This document shows, piece after piece, positions 24,190-32,538 of a DNA stretch of 64,000 nucleotides. The DNA is from Aequorivita aquimaris (GTDB lineage: Bacteria; Bacteroidota; Bacteroidia; Flavobacteriales; Flavobacteriaceae). Positions within the stretch are counted from its first letter, which is position 1; each line of letters begins with the position of its first letter. The position numbers were made by a program, and so were the translations under genes. The notes beneath the pieces are model-generated. The model worked only from the letters and a program-made list of their open reading frames with translations. It was not told the DNA's origin and did not search any database. The stretch is taken from contig NZ_JRWG01000009.1 of assembly GCF_001573155.1 (NCBI RefSeq), positions 1 to 64,000 on the forward strand, given 5' to 3'.

Positions 24190-25116
24190 ATGAAAAAACT
24201 TTTACTCCTTGCTGTTGTGTTCACTATACCTATGGCAATAGTAGCACAAGATGAAAATGCAAAAGACACCATCCCCAATGGATGGACCCGTGCGGGAAAT
24301 CTTTCGCTATTGTTCAACCAAGCAGCTTTCAACCATGAATGGACAGGTGGTGGAACTTCCAATTATTCGGGAAATCTTTCACTTACTTATGATTTCAACT
24401 ATAAACACGACAAACTTAGTTGGAACAACCGCTTGATAGGTGAATATGGCCTTACTAAAAACAAGGATGATAAATATTCCCGAAAAACCAATGACCGCTT
24501 GGAGCTAAACTCTATTTTAGGTAAACAGATAAAAGAAAGCAATTGGTATTATTCATTGTTCTTGAACTTTAAAACACAGTTTGCAAAAGGTTATGAATTT
24601 AATAGCGACTTGAATCCTGAAGACGAGGGCTACCGTACAGAAACCACCCATATTCTATCACCCGCCTACATTCAGTTTGGCCCAGGTCTGCTTTGGAAAA
24701 AAAGCGATAACCTTTACGTGAATATTTCTCCGGCAACGGCTAAATTCATTTTGGTAGATAAAGATTTTACCGCTGTAGATGAATCAGTTCCCGGAGCTTT
24801 GGACGCGTACAACGAAAATAAATATTTTGGGGTTGATGCCAATGAAACTAGCCGTTTTGAATTTGGCGCTTCTCTTTCTGGATATGCAAAATTTGATGTA
24901 ATGGCAAATATATCTGTAGAAAATATATTGAACCTTTATTCAAATTATCTTGAAGATCCACAAAACGTAGATATAGATTACACTCTTAATCTAGTGATGA
25001 AGGTGAATAAATACATCACTACAAACGTAACTTTTCAAGCTATATATGATGACAATGCAGTACAAGGGTTCCAGATTCGCGAAGCTTTGGGCGTTGGTTT
25101 AACCTATGGCTTTTAA
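24190..25116 (+). CDS. DUF3078 outer-membrane protein
   Basis: 308 residues with a signal peptide (MKKLLLLAVVFTIPMAIVAQ). The mature protein has the DUF3078 pattern (NGWTRAGNLSLLFNQAAFNH, EWTGGGTSNYSGNLSLTYDF and SWNNRLIGEYGLTKNK), followed by alternating amphipathic strands to a C-terminal aromatic residue (ALGVGLTYGF). It is thus a predicted beta-barrel of the outer membrane. Function unknown. It has its own promoter and is followed by a strong terminator. Confidence 0.85.
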   Translation: MKKLLLLAVVFTIPMAIVAQDENAKDTIPNGWTRAGNLSLLFNQAAFNHEWTGGGTSNYSGNLSLTYDFNYKHDKLSWNNRLIGEYGLTKNKDDKYSRKTNDRLELNSILGKQIKESNWYYSLFLNFKTQFAKGYEFNSDLNPEDEGYRTETTHILSPAYIQFGPGLLWKKSDNLYVNISPATAKFILVDKDFTAVDESVPGALDAYNENKYFGVDANETSRFEFGASLSGYAKFDVMANISVENILNLYSNYLEDPQNVDIDYTLNLVMKVNKYITTNVTFQAIYDDNAVQGFQIREALGVGLTYGF

Positions 25117-25137
25117 GAGATAAAATGTATAATAAAG

Positions 25138-25173
25138 AAAGCTGCCAAGTTTCAATTCTTGGCAGCTTTTTTT
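25138..25173. terminator. Rho-independent terminator between convergent genes
   Basis: AAAGCTGCCAAG (25138-25149) and CTTGGCAGCTTT (25158-25169) form a perfect 12-bp stem with an 8-base loop, followed by a run of T on the plus strand. On the minus strand the hairpin is also followed by a short T-run, so it can serve hflX as well. Confidence 0.88.
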
Positions 25174-25192
25174 ATTTTCTTGTTAAAAAATT

Positions 25193-26404
25193 TTAATCCT
25201 CCTCGGTATATTCATCATATAAGAAATTGTTATATGGGAAACGAGTGGTATGTATTTCCTTTACTTTTTCATAAACCAGCTTTCGGAATTCGCTGAAGTT
25301 TTCCTTGTTCAAAGCAGAGATAAATATGGCGTCGCCGTTTACTTTGGACATCCAGGTTTGTTTCCATTCTTCCAAAGTATAATGTGCCTTGGTTTTTTCG
25401 GTCATCAAATCGTCGTCTTCAATCTCTTCCGCTTCATAAGCATCAATTTTATTGAAAACCATAATGGTAGGTTTGTCTGCGCTGCCTATTTCCTCCAAGA
25501 TTTTATCTACGGAATCTATATGGTGTTCAAAGGATGGATGGCTGATATCTACTACGTGCAGCAGTAAATCTGCCTCTCGTACTTCATCTAAAGTACTTTT
25601 GAAGGATTCCACAAGTTGCGTGGGCAATTTTCTAATGAACCCAACGGTATCTGTCAACAAAAAGGGAAGGTTGCCTATAACCACTTTCCGAACCGTGGTA
25701 TCGAGGGTTGCAAAGAGTTTATCTTCGGCAAAGACATCACTTTTACTTATCACGTTCATCAGGGTAGATTTGCCAACATTTGTGTAACCAATAAGTGCCA
25801 CGCGTACCAAGGAGCCGCGATTGCCACGCTGCACTTCCATTTGGCGGTCTATTTTCTTTAATTTATCTTTCAGTAAAGCAATACGGTCGCGCACAATACG
25901 TCTGTCTGTTTCAATTTCCGTTTCTCCCGGGCCTCGCATCCCGATACCCCCACGCTGGCGTTCCAAGTGAGTCCACATACCTGCCAGTCTAGGAAGTAAA
26001 TACTGGTATTGCGCAAGTTCTACTTGTGTTCGGGCATAACTGGTTTGTGCACGCTGTGCGAATATGTCCAAAATTAAATTTGTACGGTCTATTATTTTGC
26101 ACTGTAATATTCTTTCAATATTTTTTTGTTGTGCGGGCGAAAGTTCATCATCAAATATTGCAACGCCCACTTCGTGCGCGTCCACAAAATTTTTTACCTC
26201 TTCCAATTTTCCGGTCCCAATAAAAGTCTTCGGATTGGGCACGTCCATTTTTTGGGTGAAGCGTTTAAGCACTTCGCCACCTGCCGTATATGCCAAAAAC
26301 TCAAGTTCGTCCAGATATTCGTTAGATTTTTCTTCGTCTTGATACTGGGTTATCAATCCGATTAAAACTGCTTTTTCATAAGATATATCCGTTGGTTCAA
26401 TCAT
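25193..26404 (-). CDS. hflX: GTPase HflX
   Basis: 403 residues. The N-terminal HflX domain includes FIGTGKLEEVKNFVDAHEVG and the GTPase activation region RTNLILDIFAQRAQTSYART with YLLPRLAGMWTHLERQRGGIG. GTPase motifs are G1 GYTNVGKST, G2 region TLDTTVRKV, G3 DTVGFI and G4 NKID. HflX splits or rescues stalled and stress-hibernating ribosomes. Length and motifs are typical; the C terminus ends NNFLYDEYTEED. It is a single minus-strand gene, convergent with DUF3078. Confidence 0.95.
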   Translation of the reverse strand: MIEPTDISYEKAVLIGLITQYQDEEKSNEYLDELEFLAYTAGGEVLKRFTQKMDVPNPKTFIGTGKLEEVKNFVDAHEVGVAIFDDELSPAQQKNIERILQCKIIDRTNLILDIFAQRAQTSYARTQVELAQYQYLLPRLAGMWTHLERQRGGIGMRGPGETEIETDRRIVRDRIALLKDKLKKIDRQMEVQRGNRGSLVRVALIGYTNVGKSTLMNVISKSDVFAEDKLFATLDTTVRKVVIGNLPFLLTDTVGFIRKLPTQLVESFKSTLDEVREADLLLHVVDISHPSFEHHIDSVDKILEEIGSADKPTIMVFNKIDAYEAEEIEDDDLMTEKTKAHYTLEEWKQTWMSKVNGDAIFISALNKENFSEFRKLVYEKVKEIHTTRFPYNNFLYDEYTEED

Positions 26405-26658
26405 ACTATGTAATACTCTAAGTTGTAGTTGTTATCGATTCTTAAGTTACAATTTATTTAAGAATTAATATTTCCACAAATGTACAAAACACATGTTGAG
26501 ACCTCTATGTTCCTTATGACCATTTTATGATTGTAATTAATGACTTTTTTTATTCAAACTGAGAAAAATGAAAAGGAATTTCTTAGAAAATTCATATATT
26601 TCGCTGTTAAAAAAAAGTTAACGCTAAATACTCTTTAATAACAACCAATAAAAACTTT

Positions 26659-29151
26659 ATGGATAAAAAATTACCTCTCTATTTACAAAGTTGCCATCAT
26701 TTCTTTAAAGTCAACTTTAAAAAAAACTTACTTGCTTTTTTTAGTCTTTTATTTATTTCTTTATCAGCATTTTCACAAGGGCCGGGATGTCCTAATGTAT
26801 ATGCAGGGGAAGATGTAGAATTAGGTTGTGGCGAACCCTGTACCGACCTTACCGCAAGTTTTTTAGACACTGGTGAAACTACCAGTTATGAAGTTTCTTC
26901 AATTACATATGATCCTCCTTTCCCGTTTACGGGGGGAACTCCTGTTTCAGTGAATACAGATGATATTTGGTCTGATGCTATCCAATTACCTTTTGATTTC
27001 TGTTTTTTTGGTGAAACCTATACGGAGATGGTTATCGGATCTAATGCAGTAGTTTCTTTCGACTTGGCAAACAATCAGCCAGGGGATTTTTGTGATTGGT
27101 CCTTTGATGACCCTATTCCAAGTCCCAACTTATTTTTCACTACAATCTTTGGCCCTTACATGGATGTTGATCCATCTGTACAAGGCTCGGGCATTATAAA
27201 CTGGGCTGTTTTTGGGGAATCTCCTTGCCGGACCATGGTAGTTAACTTTCCCAATATTCCATATTTTGGATCAGCCTGCCCAAATCTCTCACTTACTTCA
27301 CAAATCGTTATATACGAAACTACCAATGTAGTGGAAGTATATGTTCAGGACAGACCAAGCGGCTGTACATGGAATGACGGAAATGCTGTTTTGGGAATAC
27401 AAAACCAAAACGGTACTGTTGGTTACACTGCTCCTGAAAGAAATACAAGCGATTGGGCTGCTACCAACGAAGCTTGGCGTTTTACGCCCAATGGCGCATC
27501 AAACGTTGCTTTTTCTTGGCTTGATTCTATGGGGACTGTTATTGGTACCGATACAACTATAAATGTGTGCCCAACAGATCAATCAACTACCTACACCGCC
27601 CAAGCAGTTTACACAAACTGTAATGGAGATGTTATTACGGAAACGGATGAAATTACGGTAACAAGAATAGGTTCCTTTACAGTAGATCTAGGCGGGGATC
27701 AGGAACTTTGTGATGCAGAAAGCTATGATATTACTGCCGAAATCACTGGAGGAGATCCAACTGATGCTACATTTCTTTGGAATACTGGTGAAACCACACA
27801 GACTATTACTGTTACCACTTCTGGAACATATTCTGTAGATGTTACCATAGGTACTTGTACAATTTCTGCTTCCGTAGTTATAAACTTTAATGAACTTCCT
27901 TTAATAGAGCTTGGAGACAATATTGAAACCTGTTTCTTTGACCCTATAATTTTAGATGCTTCTCCGTCTAACTATGACCCTACTGATGCTACCTATGAAT
28001 GGAGTTTGGACGGGGTTGTGCTGGCAGGAGAAACAAATCCAACCCTCAATGCTACCCAGTATGGCGTATATAGCGTAAATGTTTCTGCAAATGGATGTTT
28101 GGCAACAGATGAAGTAACCATTTCTCCACAAACACTCAATGTTGCATTAGGAGATGATTTTACTTCTTGTTTTGAAATTCCCGAAACTCTTACTGCTGAA
28201 GCTATAGATTTTGACCCAGCTACAGCAACCTTCGAATGGAGCCTAGACGGAATAGTAATTGCCGGAGAAACCAACCAAACACTTAATATAACTGAGCCTG
28301 GAACATATGTGGTTACGGCTACTGTTAATTCCTGTACTGCCACAGATACCATTGTTGTTGGGTTGGGCAATATTGAAGTAACTGTAAATGATGACTTCCA
28401 AACCTGTTTTGAATCTCAAGTTCAATTAGAAGCAATGCTTACAGTTCAAAATCCTGAAGCAACTTACCAATGGAGCCTTGATGGTAACATTATTCCTGAT
28501 GAAACAAATTCTACTTTAATAATTACCGAAGTAGGAACATATACCGTAACTGCAACCGTAGGGACCTGTTCAGCATCTGATAGCGTAACAGTTTCCTTTA
28601 GAGACGACCTTGAAGTAACTCTTGATGAAGACTTCAAAACATGTCCTAACGAACTTCAGATTTTAACCGCAACAACTGATGAAGAAGACGCAACATTCCA
28701 ATGGTTCTTAAATGGAGATATAATTGCCGGTGAAACTAACAAAACCCTAGAGTTTTCTTTGGAGACCGGCACTTTTGGCACCCAAACCTTTGAAGTTGTA
28801 ATTTCTGTTGGTGGATGCTCTGGTACAGACTCAGTAGATGTTACTTTGTATGAAGTTGGAAACTGCATAATATCTGAAGGACTTTCTCCAAATGGCGATG
28901 GTTTTAATGATACACTTGACCTTACATTCCTAAATGATAGAACTGGAATCAGTAAGCTTCAAATCTTTAATAGATTGGGAACCCTGGTTTTTGAGCAAAA
29001 CAATTACACAAACCAATGGAGAGGCCAAACCAATGATGGTGAAGACCTTCCTACCGGGACGTATTTCTACGTAATTGACCTTGCCGGAAATGATGCGGTT
29101 TATGGCTCACAGGCCACAGGCTGGATCTATCTTAACCAAGAGGCTAACTAA
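26659..29151 (+). CDS. Gliding-motility-type adhesin with T9SS type B sorting domain
   Basis: 830 residues. The start (MDKKLPLYLQSCHHFFKVNF) gives a longish signal peptide ending near SALSAFSQG. Residues 40-300 contain a domain with paired cysteines (GCPNVYAGEDVELGCGEPCT) and FCFFGETYTEMVIGSNAVVS. Residues 340-735 contain about five Ig-like repeats of about 85 residues, each with a motif like TCFEIPETLTAEA ... FEWSLDGIVIAGETNQTLNI. The last 95 residues (ISEGLSPNGDGFNDTLDL ... GWIYLNQEAN) are the gliding-motility-associated CTD, i.e. T9SS type B. It is a surface or secreted adhesin, and SprF is encoded next to it. Confidence 0.9.
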   Translation: MDKKLPLYLQSCHHFFKVNFKKNLLAFFSLLFISLSAFSQGPGCPNVYAGEDVELGCGEPCTDLTASFLDTGETTSYEVSSITYDPPFPFTGGTPVSVNTDDIWSDAIQLPFDFCFFGETYTEMVIGSNAVVSFDLANNQPGDFCDWSFDDPIPSPNLFFTTIFGPYMDVDPSVQGSGIINWAVFGESPCRTMVVNFPNIPYFGSACPNLSLTSQIVIYETTNVVEVYVQDRPSGCTWNDGNAVLGIQNQNGTVGYTAPERNTSDWAATNEAWRFTPNGASNVAFSWLDSMGTVIGTDTTINVCPTDQSTTYTAQAVYTNCNGDVITETDEITVTRIGSFTVDLGGDQELCDAESYDITAEITGGDPTDATFLWNTGETTQTITVTTSGTYSVDVTIGTCTISASVVINFNELPLIELGDNIETCFFDPIILDASPSNYDPTDATYEWSLDGVVLAGETNPTLNATQYGVYSVNVSANGCLATDEVTISPQTLNVALGDDFTSCFEIPETLTAEAIDFDPATATFEWSLDGIVIAGETNQTLNITEPGTYVVTATVNSCTATDTIVVGLGNIEVTVNDDFQTCFESQVQLEAMLTVQNPEATYQWSLDGNIIPDETNSTLIITEVGTYTVTATVGTCSASDSVTVSFRDDLEVTLDEDFKTCPNELQILTATTDEEDATFQWFLNGDIIAGETNKTLEFSLETGTFGTQTFEVVISVGGCSGTDSVDVTLYEVGNCIISEGLSPNGDGFNDTLDLTFLNDRTGISKLQIFNRLGTLVFEQNNYTNQWRGQTNDGEDLPTGTYFYVIDLAGNDAVYGSQATGWIYLNQEAN

Positions 29152-29189
29152 AAACCATTAAATACTTTTTAACTACCAAATAGATAAAA

Positions 29190-30107
29190 ATGAAAAAACA
29201 TATATATATCCTAATTGTATTGATGGCAGGGTTGCTCTTTCAGGAAACACAAGCGCAGCAGGACCCCCAATACACCCAGTACATGTACAATATGAACGTG
29301 GTGAACCCAGCCTATGCGGGCTCCAAGGAAAGTCTTTCACTCACCGCCCTTTACAGAAACCAATGGTCCGGAATGGACGATAACCCAGTTACCTTTACCT
29401 TTTCGGCACATTCGCCCATTAGTGATAAAATAGGCCTGGGTCTTTCCGCCATAAAAGACGAGTTGGGTCCCGTAAGCGAGACCAATGTGTATGCAGATTT
29501 CTCCTACACCTTGCAATTGGGCAGTACCGTAAAACTTGCCTTGGGTCTAAAAGCCGGGGCCACCTTTCACGAGGTGGGCCTAAGCGGTCTGGAACTTCAG
29601 GATCCAAATGACCCTTTCTTTTCAGAAGACATAAATAACACCTACCCAAATATCGGGGCAGGTGCTTTTCTGTACGGCGATAAGTTTTACGTAGGATTTT
29701 CGGTTCCAAATATGCTGAAATCCGTTCACCTTGATGAAAACGGAATCAAGTACGGTTCCGAGACCAACCATTACTTCGCCACCGCAGGATATGTCTTCCA
29801 AGTTTCGGATAACTTTAAGTTGAAGCCTTCCGTGATGGTGAAATCTGCCTTTGACGCTCCCGTTTCCTACGATGGTAACCTGAACGCGCTGTTCTATGAT
29901 AAATTTGAACTTGGAGCATCCTACAGATTGGACGATTCGTTTAGCGGTTTGGTTGGGTTCCAGATTACCCCAAACATCCGTGTGGGCTATGCTTATGACC
30001 ACGTAACCTCCGACCTTAAAACAGTTGGCCCGGCCTCACACGAAGTAGTGCTGACCTTCGATCTGTTCTTTAAGCCACGCGTTTTACGTTCACCAAGATT
30101 CTTCTAA
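29190..30107 (+). CDS. PorP/SprF family outer-membrane protein
   Basis: 305 residues with a signal peptide (MKKHIYILIVLMAGLLFQET). The hallmark appears directly after it: QDPQYTQYMYNMNVVNPAYAG and SLTALYRNQWSGMDDNPVTF, then the barrel strands ending VVLTFDLFFKPRVLRSPRF. SprF is needed to attach type B CTD proteins such as SprB to the cell surface, so the upstream adhesin is its probable cargo. It is 38 bases after that gene and 23 bases before the OmpA gene. Confidence 0.93.
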   Translation: MKKHIYILIVLMAGLLFQETQAQQDPQYTQYMYNMNVVNPAYAGSKESLSLTALYRNQWSGMDDNPVTFTFSAHSPISDKIGLGLSAIKDELGPVSETNVYADFSYTLQLGSTVKLALGLKAGATFHEVGLSGLELQDPNDPFFSEDINNTYPNIGAGAFLYGDKFYVGFSVPNMLKSVHLDENGIKYGSETNHYFATAGYVFQVSDNFKLKPSVMVKSAFDAPVSYDGNLNALFYDKFELGASYRLDDSFSGLVGFQITPNIRVGYAYDHVTSDLKTVGPASHEVVLTFDLFFKPRVLRSPRFF

Positions 30108-30130
30108 TAACCAAACAAATTTCATTTAAG

Positions 30131-32017
30131 ATGAACAAGATATATACAATCCTTTTACTCATTGCGGTAAGCAGCACAATGGCTTTCGCACAAAACAGTA
30201 AAACAAAAAAGGCCGATCAGTATTACGACCGCCTGCAATATACCGATGCCGCAGAGGCCTATCAGAAATTGCTGAAAAAGGGCGAGGGCAGCACCTACGT
30301 GTTTACCCGTCTGGGCAACAGCTATTACTTTATTAACGATACCAAAAAGGCCGAAACCTATTACAAACGCGTGGTAAAACGCAAAGATGTAGATGCCGAA
30401 ACGGTCTATAACTATGCCCAATCGTTAAAGGCGAACGGCAAGTTTGCCGATTACAATACCTATATGAAGCAGTTTGCCGAAATGAAACCGAACGATTCCA
30501 GAGCGGTAACGTTTATGAAAAACCCAGACTATCTACCGGAAATTATTGACGAAAACGCCCAGAAATATTCGGCCACAAACCTAGACGCCCTTAACTCAAA
30601 GTACTCCGATTTTGGAGGTACCGTGGTGGGCAGCGATTTCTATTTTACTTCTGCGAGAAATACTTCCCGCAAAAAGTACGGCTGGAACGAAGAACCGTTT
30701 TTGGACATTTACAAGGCTTCCCTGGTAGGTGGAATGGTTAAGGGCGAATCGCTTTTGAAGGGAGACGTAAACACCAAATACCACGAGAGTACCGTAGCCA
30801 TTACCGCAGACGGCAAGCGCATGTATTTTGACCGAAACGATTACTACAACGGCAAGTATAAAAAGAGCGAAGAGGGCATCAACGAGCTGAACATCTACTA
30901 CGCCGAAAACGTAAACGGCGAGTGGAAAGATATTAAGCCAGTGCCTTTTAACGACCGCGAGTATTCCACCAGCCACCCTGCACTAAGCCCAGACGGTAGC
31001 ACGCTTTACTTTACAAGCGACCGTCCCGGCGGCAAAGGCCAGGCAGACATTTATAAAGTATCCATTTCAAAAGACGGTACTTTCGGCACGCCCGTAAACC
31101 TTGGCGACAATATCAATACCGAAGGAAAGGAAGGCTTTCCTTTTGTGGACTCCAATGGCACACTCTACTTTAGCAGCGATGCGCATTTGGGAATGGGCGG
31201 ACTGGATGTTTTTGCAGCAGAAGCCAACGGAGATTCTTTTGGTGAAGTTAAAAACCTTGGACTTGGAGTTAACAGTAGTGATGATGATTTTGCATATTCT
31301 TATAGTCCAGCCACAGAGGAAGGTTATGTGTCTTCCAACAGAAAAGGTGGCAAGGGAAGCGATGATATCTATAAAATAAAGAAATTGCAATCCTGCGAAC
31401 TTCTAGTAATGGTAGTTGACGCTGAAACCGGGCAGGCCTTAGCCAACGCCAGATTGGATCTTTTTGATAGCAAGGAGAATAAATTAAAAAGCCAAAATAC
31501 AGATGCCAATGGTAAGGGAACCTTAGCCGCTGCCTGCAACCAGGCGCACGTAGTCCAGGCTTTTATGGATGGGTATGAAAGCAATGCCGAAACCATTGCC
31601 GCACAACGCAGTGGCGAGAAGAACGTACGTATTGCCCTGCGACCCATTGACCAGATCGTGGAAGGCGAAATGGTAAAACTGAACCCGATCCTCTTCGACT
31701 TTGACAAGCATAACATTAAGCCGCAGGCTGCTTTTGAACTTGACAAGCTGGTAGAATTGATGAAGAAAAACCCAGATATGGTAATAAAAGTGGAAGGCCA
31801 TACCGACAACCGCGGTAGCGATGCCTACAATATGGACCTTTCGGAAAGACGTGCGCGCAGTACTGTACAATATGTAATTTCAAAAGGAATTGCGAAAGAC
31901 AGAATTAGCGGGCAAGGTTTTGGCGAAAGCCGTCCGGCTGTGGATTGCGCGCCTAACTGTACCGAGGCCCAACACCAGCAGAACAGACGCTCAGATTTTA
32001 TTGTGGTGAAGAGATAA
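30131..32017 (+). CDS. OmpA-family protein with TPR and PD40 repeats
   Basis: 628 residues with a signal peptide (MNKIYTILLLIAVSSTMAFA). Residues 25-130 are TPR-like (YDRLQYTDAAEAYQKLLKKG, YYKRVVKRKDVDAETVYNYA). Residues 190-400 are WD40/PD40 propeller repeats (HPALSPDGSTLYFTSDRPGG, FPFVDSNGTLYFSSDAHLG). Then comes a carboxypeptidase-like domain (VDAETGQALANARLDLFDSK), and the C-terminal 110 residues are an OmpA peptidoglycan-binding domain (VEGHTDNRGSDAYNMDLSER, GFGESRPAVDC). The adhesin-SprF-OmpA order is a common one in flavobacteria; the protein probably links the surface complex to the cell wall. Confidence 0.93.
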   Translation: MNKIYTILLLIAVSSTMAFAQNSKTKKADQYYDRLQYTDAAEAYQKLLKKGEGSTYVFTRLGNSYYFINDTKKAETYYKRVVKRKDVDAETVYNYAQSLKANGKFADYNTYMKQFAEMKPNDSRAVTFMKNPDYLPEIIDENAQKYSATNLDALNSKYSDFGGTVVGSDFYFTSARNTSRKKYGWNEEPFLDIYKASLVGGMVKGESLLKGDVNTKYHESTVAITADGKRMYFDRNDYYNGKYKKSEEGINELNIYYAENVNGEWKDIKPVPFNDREYSTSHPALSPDGSTLYFTSDRPGGKGQADIYKVSISKDGTFGTPVNLGDNINTEGKEGFPFVDSNGTLYFSSDAHLGMGGLDVFAAEANGDSFGEVKNLGLGVNSSDDDFAYSYSPATEEGYVSSNRKGGKGSDDIYKIKKLQSCELLVMVVDAETGQALANARLDLFDSKENKLKSQNTDANGKGTLAAACNQAHVVQAFMDGYESNAETIAAQRSGEKNVRIALRPIDQIVEGEMVKLNPILFDFDKHNIKPQAAFELDKLVELMKKNPDMVIKVEGHTDNRGSDAYNMDLSERRARSTVQYVISKGIAKDRISGQGFGESRPAVDCAPNCTEAQHQQNRRSDFIVVKR

Positions 32018-32049
32018 CCACTAGTTAATAGTAACTGGTAACCAACCAG

Positions 32050-32102
32050 AAAAAGAACCCCTGCTTATTTCCAGTACGGAAGGTTGCGGGGGTTTTCTTT
32101 TT
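32050..32102 (+). terminator. Terminator of the adhesin-SprF-OmpA operon
   Basis: AAAAAGAACCCC (32050-32061) pairs with GGGGGTTTTCTTTTT (32088-32102), so the T-run is part of the stem. The loop of about 26 bases contains further GC pairs. Confidence 0.6.
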
Positions 32103-32310
32103 GGGTAAATTGAAAGGCGGGAGGTTTGTGAAAGATCGCCGCTTTAACAGAACAACTAATTGATGCTCGTGATAAAAAGCGATACGTAGTGTAGTGAAGC
32201 TATTGTCTTTTTATTTACCTAAATACAATTAACAGTTGAGTAAATTAAATAAGCCAGACTTCAAATTCCCCTAAAACCTTGTGGGTGACATTAAATAACT
32301 TCCCTTGGAC

Positions 32311-32373
32311 AATTTATTGCGCTATACTCATAAAAATATTGCGCTATTTTTTGAAAATATAGCGTAATAAATT
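32311..32373. repeat. Inverted repeat with a third copy between the arms
   Basis: AATTTATTGCGCTATA (32311-32326) and TATAGCGTAATAAATT (32358-32373) are inverse complements with one mismatch over 16 bases. A further direct copy of ATTGCGCTAT lies at 32338-32347, between the arms. No coding content. Confidence 0.6.
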
Positions 32374-32455
32374 ACCGACGGCACGTTAGGTTTTATCCCT
32401 CGGATAAGCATCTTTCCTGACTGGGCTGCCGTGACTTTCTTTAAAGGAAATAAAA

Positions 32456-32480
32456 AAACCGCCCCCAGAGGAAGCGGTTT
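32456..32480 (-). terminator. Terminator of the minus-strand lipoprotein gene
   Basis: AAACCGC (32456-32462) and GCGGTTT (32474-32480) form a 7-bp stem. On the minus strand it is followed by TTTT, 59 bases after the stop of the gene at 32539. Confidence 0.65.
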
Positions 32481-32538
32481 CATCATTTTATAAGACCTAA
32501 TAGGTTTTAAAAACCTTGCAGGGACATTTCCCAAAGGG

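Larger units (their letters stand above)
32018..32538. other. Gene-free stretch between two convergent genes
   Basis: About 520 bases with no credible reading frame. It holds a terminator for the OmpA gene (32050-32102), an A/T-rich inverted repeat with an extra direct copy (32311-32373), a piece of an AGACCTAA repeat (32493-32500, also at 8572) and the terminator of the downstream minus-strand gene (32456-32480). No promoter element was seen. Confidence 0.6.

Noticed and set aside
31369-31870. Long minus-strand frames inside the OmpA gene
   Set aside because: They are mirror frames of a highly biased coding sequence, with no homology to known proteins that I can recognise.
32328-32534. Minus-strand reading frame in the gene-free region
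   Set aside because: It runs through the inverted repeat and the terminator of the next gene and has no motif or codon signal of its own.
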